A DNA stretch of 64,000 nucleotides from Salvelinus alpinus (lineage: Eukaryota; Chordata; Actinopteri; Salmoniformes; Salmonidae): assembly GCF_045679555.1 (NCBI RefSeq), contig NC_092087.1, forward strand, positions 86,021,331 to 86,085,330, in the 5' to 3' direction. Shown here piece by piece: positions 1 through 11,700 of this stretch. How positions within the stretch are numbered: position 1 is the stretch's first letter; each line of letters begins with the position of its first letter. The notes beneath the pieces were generated by a model that searched no databases, was not told where the DNA came from, and worked only from the letters and a program-made list of their open reading frames with translations. The translations under genes were made by a program, and so were the position numbers.

Positions 1-366
1 CAAGCCTTCAATACTGGGTAAGACTACAAGGTAAGGAGGGATGTATTTTCTGTTTGTCCAGACTGAGATTGAGTATTGATTGTGGCTTTAAAAATGCAAA
101 ACATGGTATTGAAGTGCTCGAAGTCATTATGGTTTTGTTTATTGGTTGTGTGTTGCATTGGCACAGAAACCTGTTGGTGGAAAATTTGTCGCATGCTATT
201 TTATATACTGTACATACAAATGTGGCATCAAAATGTTGAAAATCAGATTTCCCCCCTAGCTGATCATTGTCTGCAGCCGGCTCTGATCGTAGTGTAAAGA
301 AACAGGCAGGGCGAGTGAGCTCGTCCGTGGTGGTCGGCGAACCCTCAACCTTCTGGCCAATAACTC
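1..366. other. No recognised gene
   Basis: I see no conserved coding frame, RNA gene or clear transposon end here. Short open frames on both strands have no recognisable domain. The stretch abuts a LINE relic on the right and could belong to the same or another repeat. Confidence 0.4.
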
Positions 367-1003
367 CGCGTGGAATTAACTGTCCCACAAAAACATGCTG
401 AAGTGGCGAAGTCAATTTTAACATTTATAAACACTCAGTCGCTATATAATGAATATGAACTGGGTGGGTTGAGATTATTAAATATAAAAGCACTAAAACT
501 CACTCTAAAAGCTTCACTTATACAAAAGTTTTACTTGAATCCAAAATGGTTCTCAAGTAGATTACTAAGAAAAGCTCATCCCTTGTTTATAAATTGCCTA
601 TTTGTCTTTGTGCAGATTGTCATGTCTAACTTTCGATGAATTGAAAATGAAACCTTCTTCAAAGTATCTGTCTTTTTCAAACAAGCATTAGAGATGATTA
701 CAATTTAAATTTCATCCCCCGGAAAAGATAGAACAAATATTACAACAAATATTACGGTTGAACTCAAATGTGCTGGTTGATAAAATACCTGGATTTATGG
801 AAAATATGTTGGAAAAGGGTATTTTGTTTTTAAATTATATTGTAAATTGGAATGGTAGAATTATGTGTTTCATGGAGTTATCGGAATTGTATGGGAAGGT
901 CTACTCAGTCCAAGATTACAACCAATTGAACACAGCTTTATCCCCAAAAATTGAGTCGCTACATTTATTGTTATTTGTGGTTGTAAACATTATTTTGAGT
1001 TGA
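367..1003 (+). mobile_element. Tx1/L1-like LINE, C-terminal relic
   Basis: Two broken plus-strand frames (about 370-639 and 758-1003) resemble the region downstream of the reverse transcriptase in fish L1/Tx1-type LINEs. The first contains a GGLRLLNIKAL-like stretch followed by an SLIQKFYLNP-like stretch; the second contains NGRIMCFMELSELYG. The two pieces are separated by a frame break and neither has the catalytic reverse-transcriptase motifs, so this is a dead fragment. It lies where the body of a receptor-gene copy would be expected to continue on the minus strand beyond the orphan signal-peptide exon at 1353-1407. Family assignment is from remembered protein style, not from a search. Confidence 0.55.
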
Positions 1004-1352
1004 CTCTGTGAGGGGGAGGGGTGCAATTTGTTTTACAGTACAAGGGGAGAGTCGTGTGAAAATATGATTAACTCTGTGGAGGGTTGAGCATTTAGATTTT
1101 CACCTTAAGATGGACCAATTTCAAACTGAGTAGGGTTTGTCCACATTGTTGTCATAGTTGCCATAGTTAATGAGTTGAGTGTGAATGGAAACCACAGATA
1201 AGCATCTCTCAGTGAGGAGTGAAAGACAACTATATAAAGTGAAGTGGAGACTCCTAACAGAACACACCAGAATAACATTATGATTCTTATCCTTTTAGAA
1301 ATGTCTGTAGATTGATAAACAGAGCAACTAAAAGATAAGAATGAGACCATAC

Positions 1353-1422
1353 CTGCTACAGGCCAGAGAAAGACCACCAACACACTTCCTGCTGTTCTCA
1401 AGGCCATTGTTGCATCTCCCAC
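1353..1422 (-). pseudogene. Orphan signal-peptide exon of a CD22-like receptor
   Basis: Read on the minus strand, an ATG at 1407 opens MALRTAGSVLVVFLWPVAG, a hydrophobic signal peptide. It ends at a GT donor (GCAG|GTATGG) at 1353/1352. It is nearly identical to the first coding exon of the receptor gene at 18941-18887, with one residue changed (P for S near the end). A CAG acceptor-like site precedes the ATG in both copies. About 230 bases of matching intron follow (down to about 1120), then similarity stops and a LINE relic follows; no Ig-domain exon is found between it and the window start. It is therefore a truncated gene copy, unless the remainder lies to the left of this window. Confidence 0.75.
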
Positions 1423-1891
1423 CCTGCAGTCTTAGAAACATAAACAACTCACTCTATAGCTGGTGAAGAACTCCACCTGATACATTGAAGTATAAGCTGT
1501 AAATGGGGTACAGGGCCTCATTACTGAAAATGATCCAGGCTCATATTGTGTTGTGTTGTATTGTGCTATATGGTTGTCTATGTGAATACTGTCTGTCTGT
1601 AAGTCTATTGCACTATGTATGTAATGTGTGTGATGTGTTGCATGTCTGTCTTCGTCTGTCTATTTAAGATGACATGACGTATGATGCAAAAATAATTTCC
1701 TAATGGATACAATAAAATCATCATCACCACCATCATCAATAACAACAACTTATTGAACAGATCTGTAGAACTGTAAACACATATTTCTGAATGTTCTGAA
1801 GCTGTTTTATTCTCAGAACCCCAAATATAGGAGGATAAATGTTCAATCCTCTACGGTCTGTCAAGCTGTACAGCAGCCTAAAGACTAACCA

Positions 1892-1892
<1 letters not shown>

Positions 1893-1985
<93 letters not shown>
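1893..1985. repeat. (CA)n microsatellite
   Basis: An uninterrupted CA dinucleotide run of about 46 units. The paralogous copy near 23282 lacks it. Confidence 0.97.
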
Positions 1986-1986
<1 letters not shown>

Positions 1987-2159
1987 ACAGACACCATCTG
2001 TAGTTAAGGCCCATGGAGTCTGTATCAGTCTAGAGAGCTGGTTGTTATGGATGTAGAAAAGTTAAAACACACATCCTACACAGTATAGATGTCAACCCTA
2101 CTCCCTATCAGTCTGGTCCTGAAGGGCCCTCAGATAAATCCACTGTGTCACACATTTTA

Positions 2160-2930
2160 AATACTTTATTTGAATCCACCAATCAAATGTAACATTTCAA
2201 GGGATCCCCCATGTGTGCTGTTGGTGAGACTTCTTGTCTCACCTCGCTGGCTATCAGGTCAACAAGGTGGTCATGACTAGCAATGTACAACCCCCCCCCC
2301 CCCCCCCCCCCCCCAAAGCACACACACTGCAATGTTGTAATGTTTGTTTGCATGTCCATAAAATGCCCCCCATTTCCACTTTTATTTAAATACAGAACCA
2401 TGTTAACAATATGTTGACTATTCTATATGGAATGTTTATAATATATTATAATGTGTTGCCTTGTCCCTCTGAGTTCTACATGGAACAGGTCAAAGTTCCA
2501 TTTACATTTGGTCAGTTCCATGGTGTCATTGTTTCTATTCTACAAACCCATTCAATTTACACTCATCATCAGCTGCATCAAAGGGGGGGACAAACCCTGC
2601 AATGACCCCCTTTAGTGTCTACAACATGGTTGTCGTAGAGGCAGTTGCCGGGGAAACGCCCCCCCTCAAGATTCTAATGATGACATCATCTCCATCATAT
2701 GACATCAATGATGACATGCTTCACAGCTCAGGCCGAGAGAGAGGGGAAGGAAATCAGAGGAGCACTCCTCTTCACTCTTCACTGATTGACACTTCACACA
2801 CTCCTACTGTGTGTCCAGTATGCTGTCTGTGCTGTGTGCCAGAGGACTACAAAAGGGGTGACACCCCCCAACACCCCCATTCTATCCAAGCCTCCTGTTC
2901 CCTTTTAAAGTAGGGAGACAGTCCCTCACC
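2160..2930. other. Low-copy duplicated block without recognised gene
   Basis: Two paralogous blocks adjoin here. Bases about 2357-2560 match 25667-25880 and 48757-48970. Bases about 2600-2930 match 61680-61985, which lies in the 3' flank of the RRM/CCCH gene. The sequence is moderately GC-rich in places and carries no convincing coding frame. It records exchange or duplication between the two ends of the window. Confidence 0.7.
2291..2314. repeat. Poly-C tract
   Basis: A run of 24 C residues. Such homopolymers are prone to length errors in assemblies, so the exact length is doubtful. Confidence 0.9.
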
Positions 2931-3410
2931 CACTTCTTTATTCTTTGTATTCATTATTCTCCTCATCCTCCCTCTGTCATATCCGGACGGTGCATGGAGC
3001 TCACAGATCATTTCACCTGTACATAGCCCATCTGTAAATAGCCCATCCAACTACCTCATCCCCATATTGTTATTATTTTTGTTTTTGCTCCTTTGCACCC
3101 CAGTATCTCTACTTGCACATTCATATTCTGCACATCTATCACTCCAGTGTTTAATTGCTAAATTGTAATTACTTCGCCACTACGGCCTATTTATTGGCTT
3201 ACCTCCTTAATCTTACCTCATTTGCACACACCGTATATAGATATTTTTATATTGTGTTATTGACTGTACGTTTGCTTACTCCATGTGTAACTCTGTGTTG
3301 TTCTTTGTGTCGCACTGCTTTGCTTTATCTTGGCCAGGTCGCAGTTGTAAATGAGAACTTGTTCTCGACTGGCCTACCTGGTTAAATAAAGGTGAAATGA
3401 ATAAAACAAT
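2930..3410 (+). mobile_element. LINE 3' tail, 5'-truncated
   Basis: The block ends with the 3' untranslated sequence and terminal CCTGGTTAAATAAAGGTGAAA tail of the same LINE family as the near-complete copy at 28501-33226; compare CACCTGTACATAGCCCATCT near 3014 and near 32786. No coding sequence is retained. It is a typical 5'-truncated insertion. Confidence 0.8.
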
Positions 3411-4356
3411 ACAAATCCCTCCATCAGTGCTCAGACTGTCCTCAATAGGCTGAGAGAGGCTGGACTGAGGGCTTGTAGGCCTGTTGTAAGGCAGGTCCAC
3501 ACAAGACATAACCGGCAACAACGTTGCCTATTGGCACAAACCCACCGTCCCTGGACCAAACAGAACTGGCAAAAAATGCTCTTCACTGACGAGTCCCGGT
3601 TTTGTCTAACCAGCGGTGATGGTCGGATTCGCGGTTAGCGTCGAAGGAATGAGCGTTACACCGAGGCATGTACTCTGTAACGGGATCGATTTGGAGGTGG
3701 AGGGTCACAGCAGTGTGGTCTGGGGCGGTGTGTCACAGCATCATTGGACTGAGCTTGTTGTCATTGCAGGCAATCTCAACGCTGTGTGTTACAGGGAAGA
3801 CATCCTCCTCCCTCATGTGGTACCCTTCCTGCAGGCTCATCCTGACATGACCCTCCAGCATGACAATGCCACCATCCATACTGCTCGTTCTGTGGGTGAT
3901 TTCCTGCAAGACAGGAATGTCAGTGTTCTACCATTGCCAGCGAAGAGCCCGGATCTCAATCTCATTGAGCACTCCTGGGACCTGTTGGATCAGAGGGTGA
4001 GGGCTAGGGCCATTCCCCCCAGAAATGTCCGGGAACTTGCAGGTGCCTTGGTGGAAGAGTGGGGTAAAATCTCACAGCAAGAACTGGCAAATCTGGTGCA
4101 GTCAATGAGGAGGAGATGCACTGCAGTACTTAATGCAGCTGGTGGCCACACCAGATACTGACAGTTACTTTTGATTTTGACCCACTCCCTTTGTTCAGGG
4201 ACACATTTTTCCATTAGTCACATGTCTGTGGAACTTGTTCAGTTTATCTCTCAGTTGTTGAATCTTGTCATGTTCATACAAATATTTACACATGTTAAGT
4301 TCGCTGAAAATAAACACCGTTGACAGTGAGAGGACTTTTTTTGTTGTTGCTGAGTT
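3411..4356 (+). mobile_element. Tc1-like transposon, 5'-truncated, DD34E transposase remnant
   Basis: A Tc1/mariner transposase is encoded on the plus strand but in more than one frame. The catalytic Asp of TDES is at 3588-3590 in one frame; the second Asp (HDNATIH) at 3862-3864 and the Glu (LIEHSWD) at 3967-3969 lie in another frame, open from 3616 to 4161. The second Asp and the Glu are separated by 34 residues, the classical DD34E spacing of Tc1. The frame ends with the usual C-terminal alpha-helical segment. A terminal inverted repeat ending TTGTTGTTGCTGAG closes the element next to TTTA. The DNA-binding N-terminus and 5' end are missing, and there is at least one frameshift between 3590 and 3640, so it cannot encode an active enzyme. 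Confidence 0.85.
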
Positions 4357-4500
4357 TATTAACAGTTGATCAAATAATCAATGTATTTATTGTCTAAAAT
4401 GTTGATCTCATTTACAACATGATGCTTATACTGTATTGACAGTAAACCACACTGTAAAAACTGAGAGGGAGTAACTCCCTGGCTATTTTAATTTAATTTT
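4357..4500. other. Short paralogous stretch, no gene
   Basis: Bases 4360-4465 resemble 11945-12065 (shared AGTTGATCAAATA and TGTATTGACA words). No coding signal. Confidence 0.5.
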
Positions 4501-7500
4501 CAAATGTGAGTTTGTGTGTTGTAGTGTATCATGACAACTTCAACTATAATGAATACATGCTCTATTGATCTCCACTTGATAAGGAAAGGGTTGCATATGG
4601 CTCAGGTTAATGTATGTAGCCTTCCTAACAAAATACATGAGGTTTTTAACTTGGTCAACATAAATAATATTCATATTTTGGTTTTGACCGAAACACATTT
4701 AGATGCATCTGTAAATGATGGGCAAATTAACATTCATGGATATAGTCTACTGAGAAAAGATAGGAATAGGAATGGTGGGGGTGTAGCACTGTACATTCAG
4801 AATCATATACCTTTTAAGAGGAGGAATGACATTAATGTATGTCAAATAGAGGCACTATGGGCTCAGGTACATCTGCCTCACCAGGCAGCCATATTGGTAG
4901 GATGTGTGTATAGACCTCCTAGCTCTAAGGTGTCCTATCTGGATTACTTATGTACTGGGTTTGACCAGGCCACAGATAGCAACAGAGATGTATTTATCTT
5001 GGGTGATTTTAGTATAAATTGGAAGGATCATAATAATTCAAATAGAACGAAATTGATGAGATATGCCAAGAACTGTGGTTTGAAACAAATGGTTAATGAT
5101 ACTACTAGATCATCAATTAAGTTGGGTCATCGTTCAGACACATGCATTGATCTGATTTTCTGTAATATACCATTGCAATGCTTAAAAGCCAGATCAATGC
5201 CAGTGGGCTGGACAGACCATAATATTGTGACCATAACCATGAACACCAAGGTTCCAAAGAAACCCCCTAGGATTGTGGTTAAGATACATTTTTAAACATT
5301 TAATCATGAGCTATTTCTAAATGATTTGGCTGCTGTACCCTGGGAGCTGATTTATCTAGAGGATGATTTAAATCATGCTACAGAATGTTTTATTGATTTG
5401 CTCACTGAGGTAATGGACCATCATGCCCCTATAAGAAAGAGTACAGTTGGTGCTCGTCCATCTCCATGGATTGATGATGAACTGGGTGAGGCGTTTTCTC
5501 AAAGAAATATGGCAAAAGTCTTAGCAGCCAAGTCAAAATTAGAAATTGATGAACAGAATTATAGAACATTACGTAATTATGCAGTTAAATGCTTTTATTG
5601 ATTGTAAAAATGATTCTAAAAAAGGTATGGAACACAGTTAAGGGCTTACTTGGTACATCTATCTCATCATGCCCATCTAGTGTGGAGGTTGACGGGAGAT
5701 TAATAAAATAAACAGTTGATATTGCCAATCATTTTGCAGATTTTTCTACAAAGAAAATTAGTTTACTGAGCAACAATGTAAACATACATTCTTCCAAACA
5801 AGCTATTGTCCAATGGATTGATGATCATATTATGAGCAACAAGATCTGCTCTTTTAGTCTGCAAACGGTGTCAGTGGAGGAGGTGTTAAACCTATTGAAG
5901 TCATTACCTGATGGTAAATCTACAGGTTATGGTCTTATGGACAATTTTTTGCTTCGCTGTGCTGCTCCCCAGATTGCAGTTCCACTGAGATATATATTTA
6001 ATTGGTCACTGGAAATGGGGATATTTGCAAATGAACAGTGTCCTATTCCGAAGACTGCAAAGAACCCATTACTCCTGCCAATAGTCAACCAATTAGTCTA
6101 CTCCCTACACTCAGTAAGATATTGGAGGGTATTGTGAGTAGACAAATATGGGAGTACATGGAAAAGAATGATCTGATTACAGCCAATCAGCATGCTTATC
6201 GCAAAAAACATTCCACTACCACTACATTGGTTGACATGACTGACAAGTGGCTCAATGCTATGGATAATGGCAAGTTTGTGGGTGTACTATTTTTAGATTT
6301 TAGTGCAGCATTTGATTTAGTGGATCATTAAATAATTTTGACAAAATTAATGCATTATGGTTTTAAGGAGGTAGCATTGAATTGGGTACAGTCATATCTA
6401 ACTGACAGGAAACAGTCCACCTATATCATTTTCTTCCCCTCATGTGTTAAACTGTGGAATACCGCAGGGCAGCTGCCTTGGGCCACTTCTTTATTTAATA
6501 TATACCAACGACCTTCCTTATGCCTAAGCTGAAACTCAAGCTACTATATTTGCAGATGATACTACAATTTATGCAGCAAGTCAATCGGTGCAACAGGTAC
6601 AGCAAGCTTCACAAGGAGATTTGGAGAATATTAGGGAGTGGGTTTGCCAAAACAAACTTGTTTTAAACACCAAGAAAACCAAAGTTATATTGGTGTGTTC
6701 CACTAGGAAAAGGCCAAAACAGCATGGGATACAATTAAGTATGGGAGGAGTACAAATTGAAGAAGTGGCAGAAACCAAACTATTGGGAGTGCAGCTAGAC
6801 AACTGCTTATCATGGTCGTCTCAAATAACTAATCGATGTAAAAAAATATATATTAAAACAGCATGCATAATCAGAAGGATAACTAAATATGTCCCAGGAA
6901 AAAGTCTTCAGCAAATAACACAAGCATTAATTGAGAGTCAGGTGAACTACTGTTCTGTGGTCTGGGGAAATGCATCATCAAGTTAAGTTAGGAGGCTGCA
7001 GAATGCACAGAACAAAGCAGCAAGGATTGTTTAAAGGTGGAGATATGGTTCTTCTGTTGCAGTCATGCGCAATGTTCTTGGTTGTTCATCAATCGATAAG
7101 ATAATTGAAATGAACATGCTTATTTTATTTCATAATATACATCATTTAAAACAGCCAAGTTCTTTCACAACGGTATTCAGTTGGTAAGAGACAGACATTC
7201 CGTAAATTCTAGGAATAGATTGTCCACCATCTATGCGTTGTCCAGACAGAAAAGAGAAATAGGCAAAAGAACATTTCGATTTAGAGCAATAAAGAATTGG
7301 AATAAATTAACTGAGCAAACCAGAAACCTTTCAATATATACATTTAAACATTATTTTAAAACGATTTAAATATAATACATAGAAATGTTGTGCGACATTA
7401 GTAGATGAAGAATCAATATTTTTTAGATTGAGTATTTATTGGGTCATTATGTTAGTATATATGTATGTTTGTAATAGTGTGTTATATGTGGAAATGTGTT

Positions 7501-7595
7501 CGTATTATAAATTGTATTTTAATGTTTATTAAGTACTCTTGGAAGATTAGTCCAAATGGGGACTAAAAGAGATCCAAATCAAATCAAATCAAAAG
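4500..7595 (+). mobile_element. APE-type LINE, full span decayed
   Basis: A non-LTR retrotransposon on the plus strand. The intact-looking part is the apurinic-endonuclease domain at 4531-5295: VNVCSLPNK, LTETHLD, GGGVALYIQ, YRPPSS, LGDFSINW and a final WTDHN motif can all be seen. The reverse transcriptase follows in pieces: the palm A motif LFLDFSAAFD near 6283-6315 and FADDTT (the catalytic YADD-like box) near 6548-6565, then C-terminal segments to about 7370. Stop codons and frameshifts separate at least six pieces (breaks near 5295, 5600, 6137, 6331, 6532 and 6986). The 3' end carries an ATCAAATCAAATC-type tail near 7575-7595. It is a dead copy; clade (Rex1/L2-like) is a guess from motif style. 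Confidence 0.85.
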
Positions 7596-9085
7596 ATAGA
7601 CAGCTGTCTCTGATTGAGAACCATACCCGACCAAAACATAGAAATAAAGAACAGAGTTTCCCACCTGAGTCACACCCTGACCAACCAAACATAGAGAATA
7701 AAAAGATCTAAGGTCAGGGCGTGACAGTACCCCCCCCCCCAAAGGTAAGGACTCCGGCCGCAAACCTGATACTTTTGGGGAGGGTCCGGGTGGGCATCTA
7801 TCCTGGTGGCAGCTCCGGGGCGGGACGCAGACCCCGGACTGGGGACCCTCGCCGCAGGCCCCGGACTGGGGACCCTCGCCGCAGGCCCCGGACTGGGGAC
7901 CCTCGCCATAGGCCACGGACTGGAGACCGTCGCCGCAGACCCCGGACAGGGGACCGTCGCCAGAGGCTCCGGACTGGGGACCGTCGCCGGGGGCTCCGGA
8001 CTGTGGACCGTCGCCGGGGGCTCCGGACTGGGGACCGTCGCCGGGGGCTCCGGACTGGGGACCGTCGCCGGGGGCTCCGGACTGGGGACCGTCGCTGGGG
8101 GATCCGGACTGGGGACCGTCGCAGGCACAGGATGAACCGGGCTGTGGGGGAGCACTGGAGATCTGGTGCTTAGAACTTGCACTGCTCCTCGTGGCCGAAT
8201 GCCCACTTTCGCCGGTCACGTGCGGAGCGCAGGCACAGGACACATTGGGCTGTCACAGCGCACCGGAGACACAGTGCGCAGAGCCGGCGCAGGATACCCT
8301 GGGCCGAAATGGAGTACCGGAGACCAAAAGCGCTGAGCTGGCACAATCCGCCCTGGCTGGATGCCCACTCTAGCGTGGCACTTGCGGAGAGCTGGCTCCG
8401 AGCGCACCGGGCATTGCCCACGCACTCGAGACACCGTTCGCTTTACCAGATAACACGGTGCCTGCCCGGTCACTCGATCCTCGCGGTAAGCACAGGGAGT
8501 TGGCTCAGGTCTATAACCTGACTCTGACAATCTCCCTGTGTTCCCCCCCAAATAAATTGGGGGGCTGCCTCTCGTGCATACTTCGTCATGCCAACTCCTC
8601 GTATCTTCGCCGTTCCGCCTTTGCTGCTTCTCGCTCCTCTTTAGGACGGCGATATTCTCCAGCCTGTGCCCATGGTCCCTTGCCTTCCAGGATCTCCTCC
8701 CATGTCCGTTTCCTCCAGAAAACGCTGCTTTTGTGGTGGGATGTTCTGTAACGCTCGTCTAAAGAAGTAGACCAAGGTGCAGCGTGGTAAGTGTTCATGA
8801 TCTTTAATACTCAGAACACCAAACAAAAACAACGAAAGGAATAACGAACGTCACTTCTGCAGGCTTCACAGAGCTAACAAAAAACAACATCCCACAAAAC
8901 TAAGGTGGCATAACAGGCTGCCTAAGTATGATTCCCAATCAGAGACAACGATAGACAGCTGTCCCTGATTGAGAACCATATCTGGCCAAAACATAGAAAT
9001 AAAGATTATAGAGTTTCCCACCCGAATCACACCCTGACCAACCAAACATAGAGAATAAAATGATCTCTACGGTCAGGGCGTGACA
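7596..9085 (-). mobile_element. Short non-autonomous LTR retrotransposon
   Basis: Read on the minus strand: a complete 5' LTR at 9085-8747 (TGTCACGCCC ... GTTACA), an internal region of about 1 kb (8746-7727), a G-rich polypurine tract (the C run near 7731-7741), then a 3' LTR starting at 7726 and cut off near 7596 where it meets the LINE tail. The internal region has no gag-pol motifs. It holds only a short charged minus-strand frame (about 8798-8586) and a 27-bp tandem repeat. The architecture suggests a derivative that relied on proteins of a related gypsy element. Confidence 0.75.
7826..8130. repeat. 27-bp minisatellite inside the LTR element
   Basis: About eleven copies of a GC-rich unit built on CCGGACTGGGGACCGTCGCC plus a variable 7-base tail. 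Because 27 is divisible by three, several reading frames stay open through it on both strands; I do not treat these as genes. Confidence 0.9.
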
Positions 9086-10915
9086 TATCAGTAATATCAG
9101 TCAGTTAATATCAGTAATATCGGTCAGTTAATATCAGTCAGTTAATATCAGTCATTTAATGTCAGTCAGTTAATATCAGTCAGTTAACATGGTTAGTGAT
9201 TAAGTGTTCATGATCTTTAATACTCAGAACACCAAACAAAAACAACAAAAGGAATAACGAACGTCATTTCTGCAGGCTTCACAGAGCTAACAAAAAACAA
9301 GATCCCACAAAACTAAGGTGGCATAACAGGCTGCCTAAGTATGATTCCCAATCAGAGACAACGATAGACAGCTGTCCCTAATTGAGAACCATACCCGGCC
9401 AAAACATAGAAATAAAGATCATAGTTTCCCACCCGAGTCACACCCTGACCAACCAAACATAGAGAATAAAATTATCTCTACGGTCAGGGCGTGACATATC
9501 AGTAATATCAGTCAGTTAATATCAGTAATATTGGTCAGTTGATATCAGTCAGTTAATATCAGTCAGTTAATATCATTTAGTTAATATCAGTAAGTTAATA
9601 TCAGTCAGATAATATCAGTCGGTTAATATCAGTCGGTTAATATCTGTCAGATAATATCAGTCAGTTAATATCAGTCAGTTAATATCAGTCAGTTAATATC
9701 AGTCAGATAATATCAGTCAGATAATATCAGTCAGTTAGTATCAGTCAGATAATATCAGTCAGATAATATCAGTCAGTTAATATCAGTCAGATAATATCAG
9801 TAATATCAGTCAGTTAATATCAGTCAGTTAATATTAGTCAGTTATTTTCAGTCAGTTAATATCAGTCAGTTAATATCAGTAATATCGGTCAGTTAATATC
9901 AGTCAGATAATATCAGTCAGTTAATATCAGTCAGTTAATATCAGTCAGATAATATCAGTCGGTTAATATCAGTCGTTAATATCAGTCGGTTAATATCAGT
10001 CGGTTAATATCAGTCAGATAATATCAGTAATATCAGTCAGTTAATATCAGTCAGTTAATATTAGTCAGTTATTTTCAGTCAGTTAATATCAGTCAGTTAA
10101 TATCAGTAATATCGGTCAGTTAATATCAGTCGGTTAATATCAGTCGGTTAATATCAGTCAGTTAATATCAGTCAGATAATATCAGTCGGTTAATATCAGT
10201 CGTTAATATCAGTCGGTTAATATCAGTCGGTTAATATCAGTAATATCAGTCAGTTAATATCAGTCAGATAATATCAGTCGGTTAATATCAGTCGGTTAAT
10301 ATCAGTCAGATAATATCAGTCGGTTAATATCAGTCAGTTAATATCAGTCGGTTAATATCAGTCGGTTAATATCAGTCAGATAAATGTCAGTCAGATAATA
10401 TCAGTCAGTTAATATCAGTCAGTTAACATCAGTCAGTTAATATCAGTCAGTTAACATCAGTCGGTTAATATCAGTCGGTTAATATCAGTCGGTTAATATC
10501 AGTCGGTTAATATCAGTCGGTTAATATCAGTCGGTTAATATCAGTCAGATAATATCAGTCAGTTAATATCAGTCAGTTAATATCAGTCAGTTAACATCAG
10601 TCAGTTAATATCAGTCAGTTAATATCAGTCGGTTAATATCAGTCGTTAATATCAGTCAGTTAATATCAGTCAGATAATATCAGTAATATCAGTCAGTTAA
10701 TATCAGTCAGTTAATATTAGTCAGTTATTTTCAGTCAGTTAATATCAGTCAGTTAATATCAGTAATATCGGTCAGTTAATATCAGTCGGTTAATATCAGT
10801 CGGTTAATATCAGTCAGTTAATATCAGTAATATCAGTCAGTAACATCAGTCAGTTAATATCAGTCAGTTAATATCAGTCAGATAATATCAGTCAGATAAT
10901 ATCAGTCAGTTAACA
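9086..10915. repeat. 14-bp satellite array (TAATATCAGTCAGT)
   Basis: About 1.8 kb of head-to-tail units of TAATATCAGTCAGT with common variants CAGATAATAT, CGGTTAATAT and shorter TAATATCAG joints. It is AT-rich and has no coding content. A longer block with the rare variants AATATTAGTCAG and TTATTTTCAG recurs near 9830, 10060 and 10715, showing higher-order duplication. A partial LTR is embedded at 9201-9496. Confidence 0.95.
9201..9496 (-). mobile_element. Second partial copy of the LTR within the satellite
   Basis: This 296-base block repeats the LTR at 8747-9085 from its position 8789 onward and ends with the same GGCGTGACA. Both LTR copies are followed by the same satellite phase (TATCAGTAATATCAGTCAG). 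The simplest reading is a tandem duplication of LTR plus adjoining satellite rather than an independent insertion. Confidence 0.85.
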
Positions 10916-11109
10916 TGCCATTTATGAATTAAACACACAGGTATACTTTGACTGTAGCTTAGGCCTGCATTAGTTGATGTATTGTATGGTGAGGTAGCTT
11001 GTCATTAAGCAGTTCAATGTATTTTTATATATATGACAAATAAACCAAACTTTGAACCTACAAACACAGGTCCTGATATAACAGCTAAAACACAGGCCCA
11101 GATGCAACA
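10916..11109. other. No recognised feature
   Basis: AT-rich single-copy-looking sequence between the satellite and a dispersed repeat. A short ACAAATAAACCAAAC stretch near 11036 may be a retroposon tail. Confidence 0.35.
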
Positions 11110-11700
11110 GCTAAAATCACATTCAAATCAAATCAAATGTATTTATCAAGCCCTTTTTACATCTACAGATGTCACAAAAGTGATTATACAGAAACACAGC
11201 CTAAAACCACAAACAGCAAGCAATGCAGATGTAGAAGCACGGTGGCTAGGAACAACTCCATAGCATGATGAAACCTGGAGAGGAACTAGTCTCTGAGGGA
11301 TGGCTAGTCCTCTTCTGACTGTGCCGGGTGAAGATTATAAGAGTACATTGCCATTAAAGCCAGGTCGTTATTTTATTTTTTGTATTTAACCTTTATTTAA
11401 CTAGGCAAGTTAATTAAGAAAAAAAGTATTATTTTACAATGACGGTCTACCTTGGCCAAACCCTACCTCAACCCGGACGACACTGGGCCAATTGTGCACC
11501 GCTCTATGGGACTCCCGATAACGGCCGGTAGTGATACAGCCCGGGATCAAACCAGGGTCTGTAGTGATGCCTCTAGCACTGAGATGCAGTGCCTTAGACT
11601 GCTGCACCACTCGGGAGCCCAAGATGTTCAAAGGTTCATAGATGATCAGCAGGGTCAAATAATAATCACAGTGGTTATAGAGGGTGTAACAGGTCAGGGT
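11110..11700. mobile_element. Dispersed salmonid repeat split by a SINE
   Basis: Left part (11117-11363) contains ATCAAATCAAATG, a GATGTCACAAAAGTG box and TGTGCCGGGTGAAGATTATA; the right part (11618-11700) continues with AAGATGTTCAAAGG and CAAATAATAATCACAG. I recognise the whole as one repeat family that is abundant in salmonids and probably a LINE 3' region; it is interrupted by a tRNA-derived SINE. A related fragment is at 44068-44215. Confidence 0.6.
11365..11617 (-). mobile_element. tRNA-derived SINE
   Basis: On the minus strand the element starts GGGCTCCCGAGTGGTGCAGC and carries an A-box-like and a B-box-like (GGTTTGATCCCGG) segment of a tRNA-type RNA polymerase III promoter. Its 3' end shares the AAATAAAGGTTAAATA motif with a LINE family in this window, as expected if it borrows that LINE's reverse transcriptase. 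About 250 bp. Confidence 0.75.

Larger units (their letters stand above)
1110..2160. other. Duplicated flank of the receptor gene
   Basis: Bases 1110-1565 match 18680-19102, and the stretches about 1566-1880 and 1986-2155 match 23133-23282 and 23578-23765. The 4-kb nest of insertions at 19103-23132 is missing here, so this copy preserves the empty site: here GTGCTATATGG, in the other copy GTGCTA, insert, then TATACGG. Apart from the signal-peptide exon I see no gene. Confidence 0.75.

Noticed and set aside
7584..8243. Long Gly/Pro/Arg-rich open frames on both strands
   Set aside because: They are translations of a 27-bp tandem repeat inside an LTR element; the period divisible by three keeps all frames open.
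9086..10915. Possible CRISPR-like or origin-like iterons
   Set aside because: A 14-bp satellite with no spacers or adjacent replication gene; eukaryotic context.
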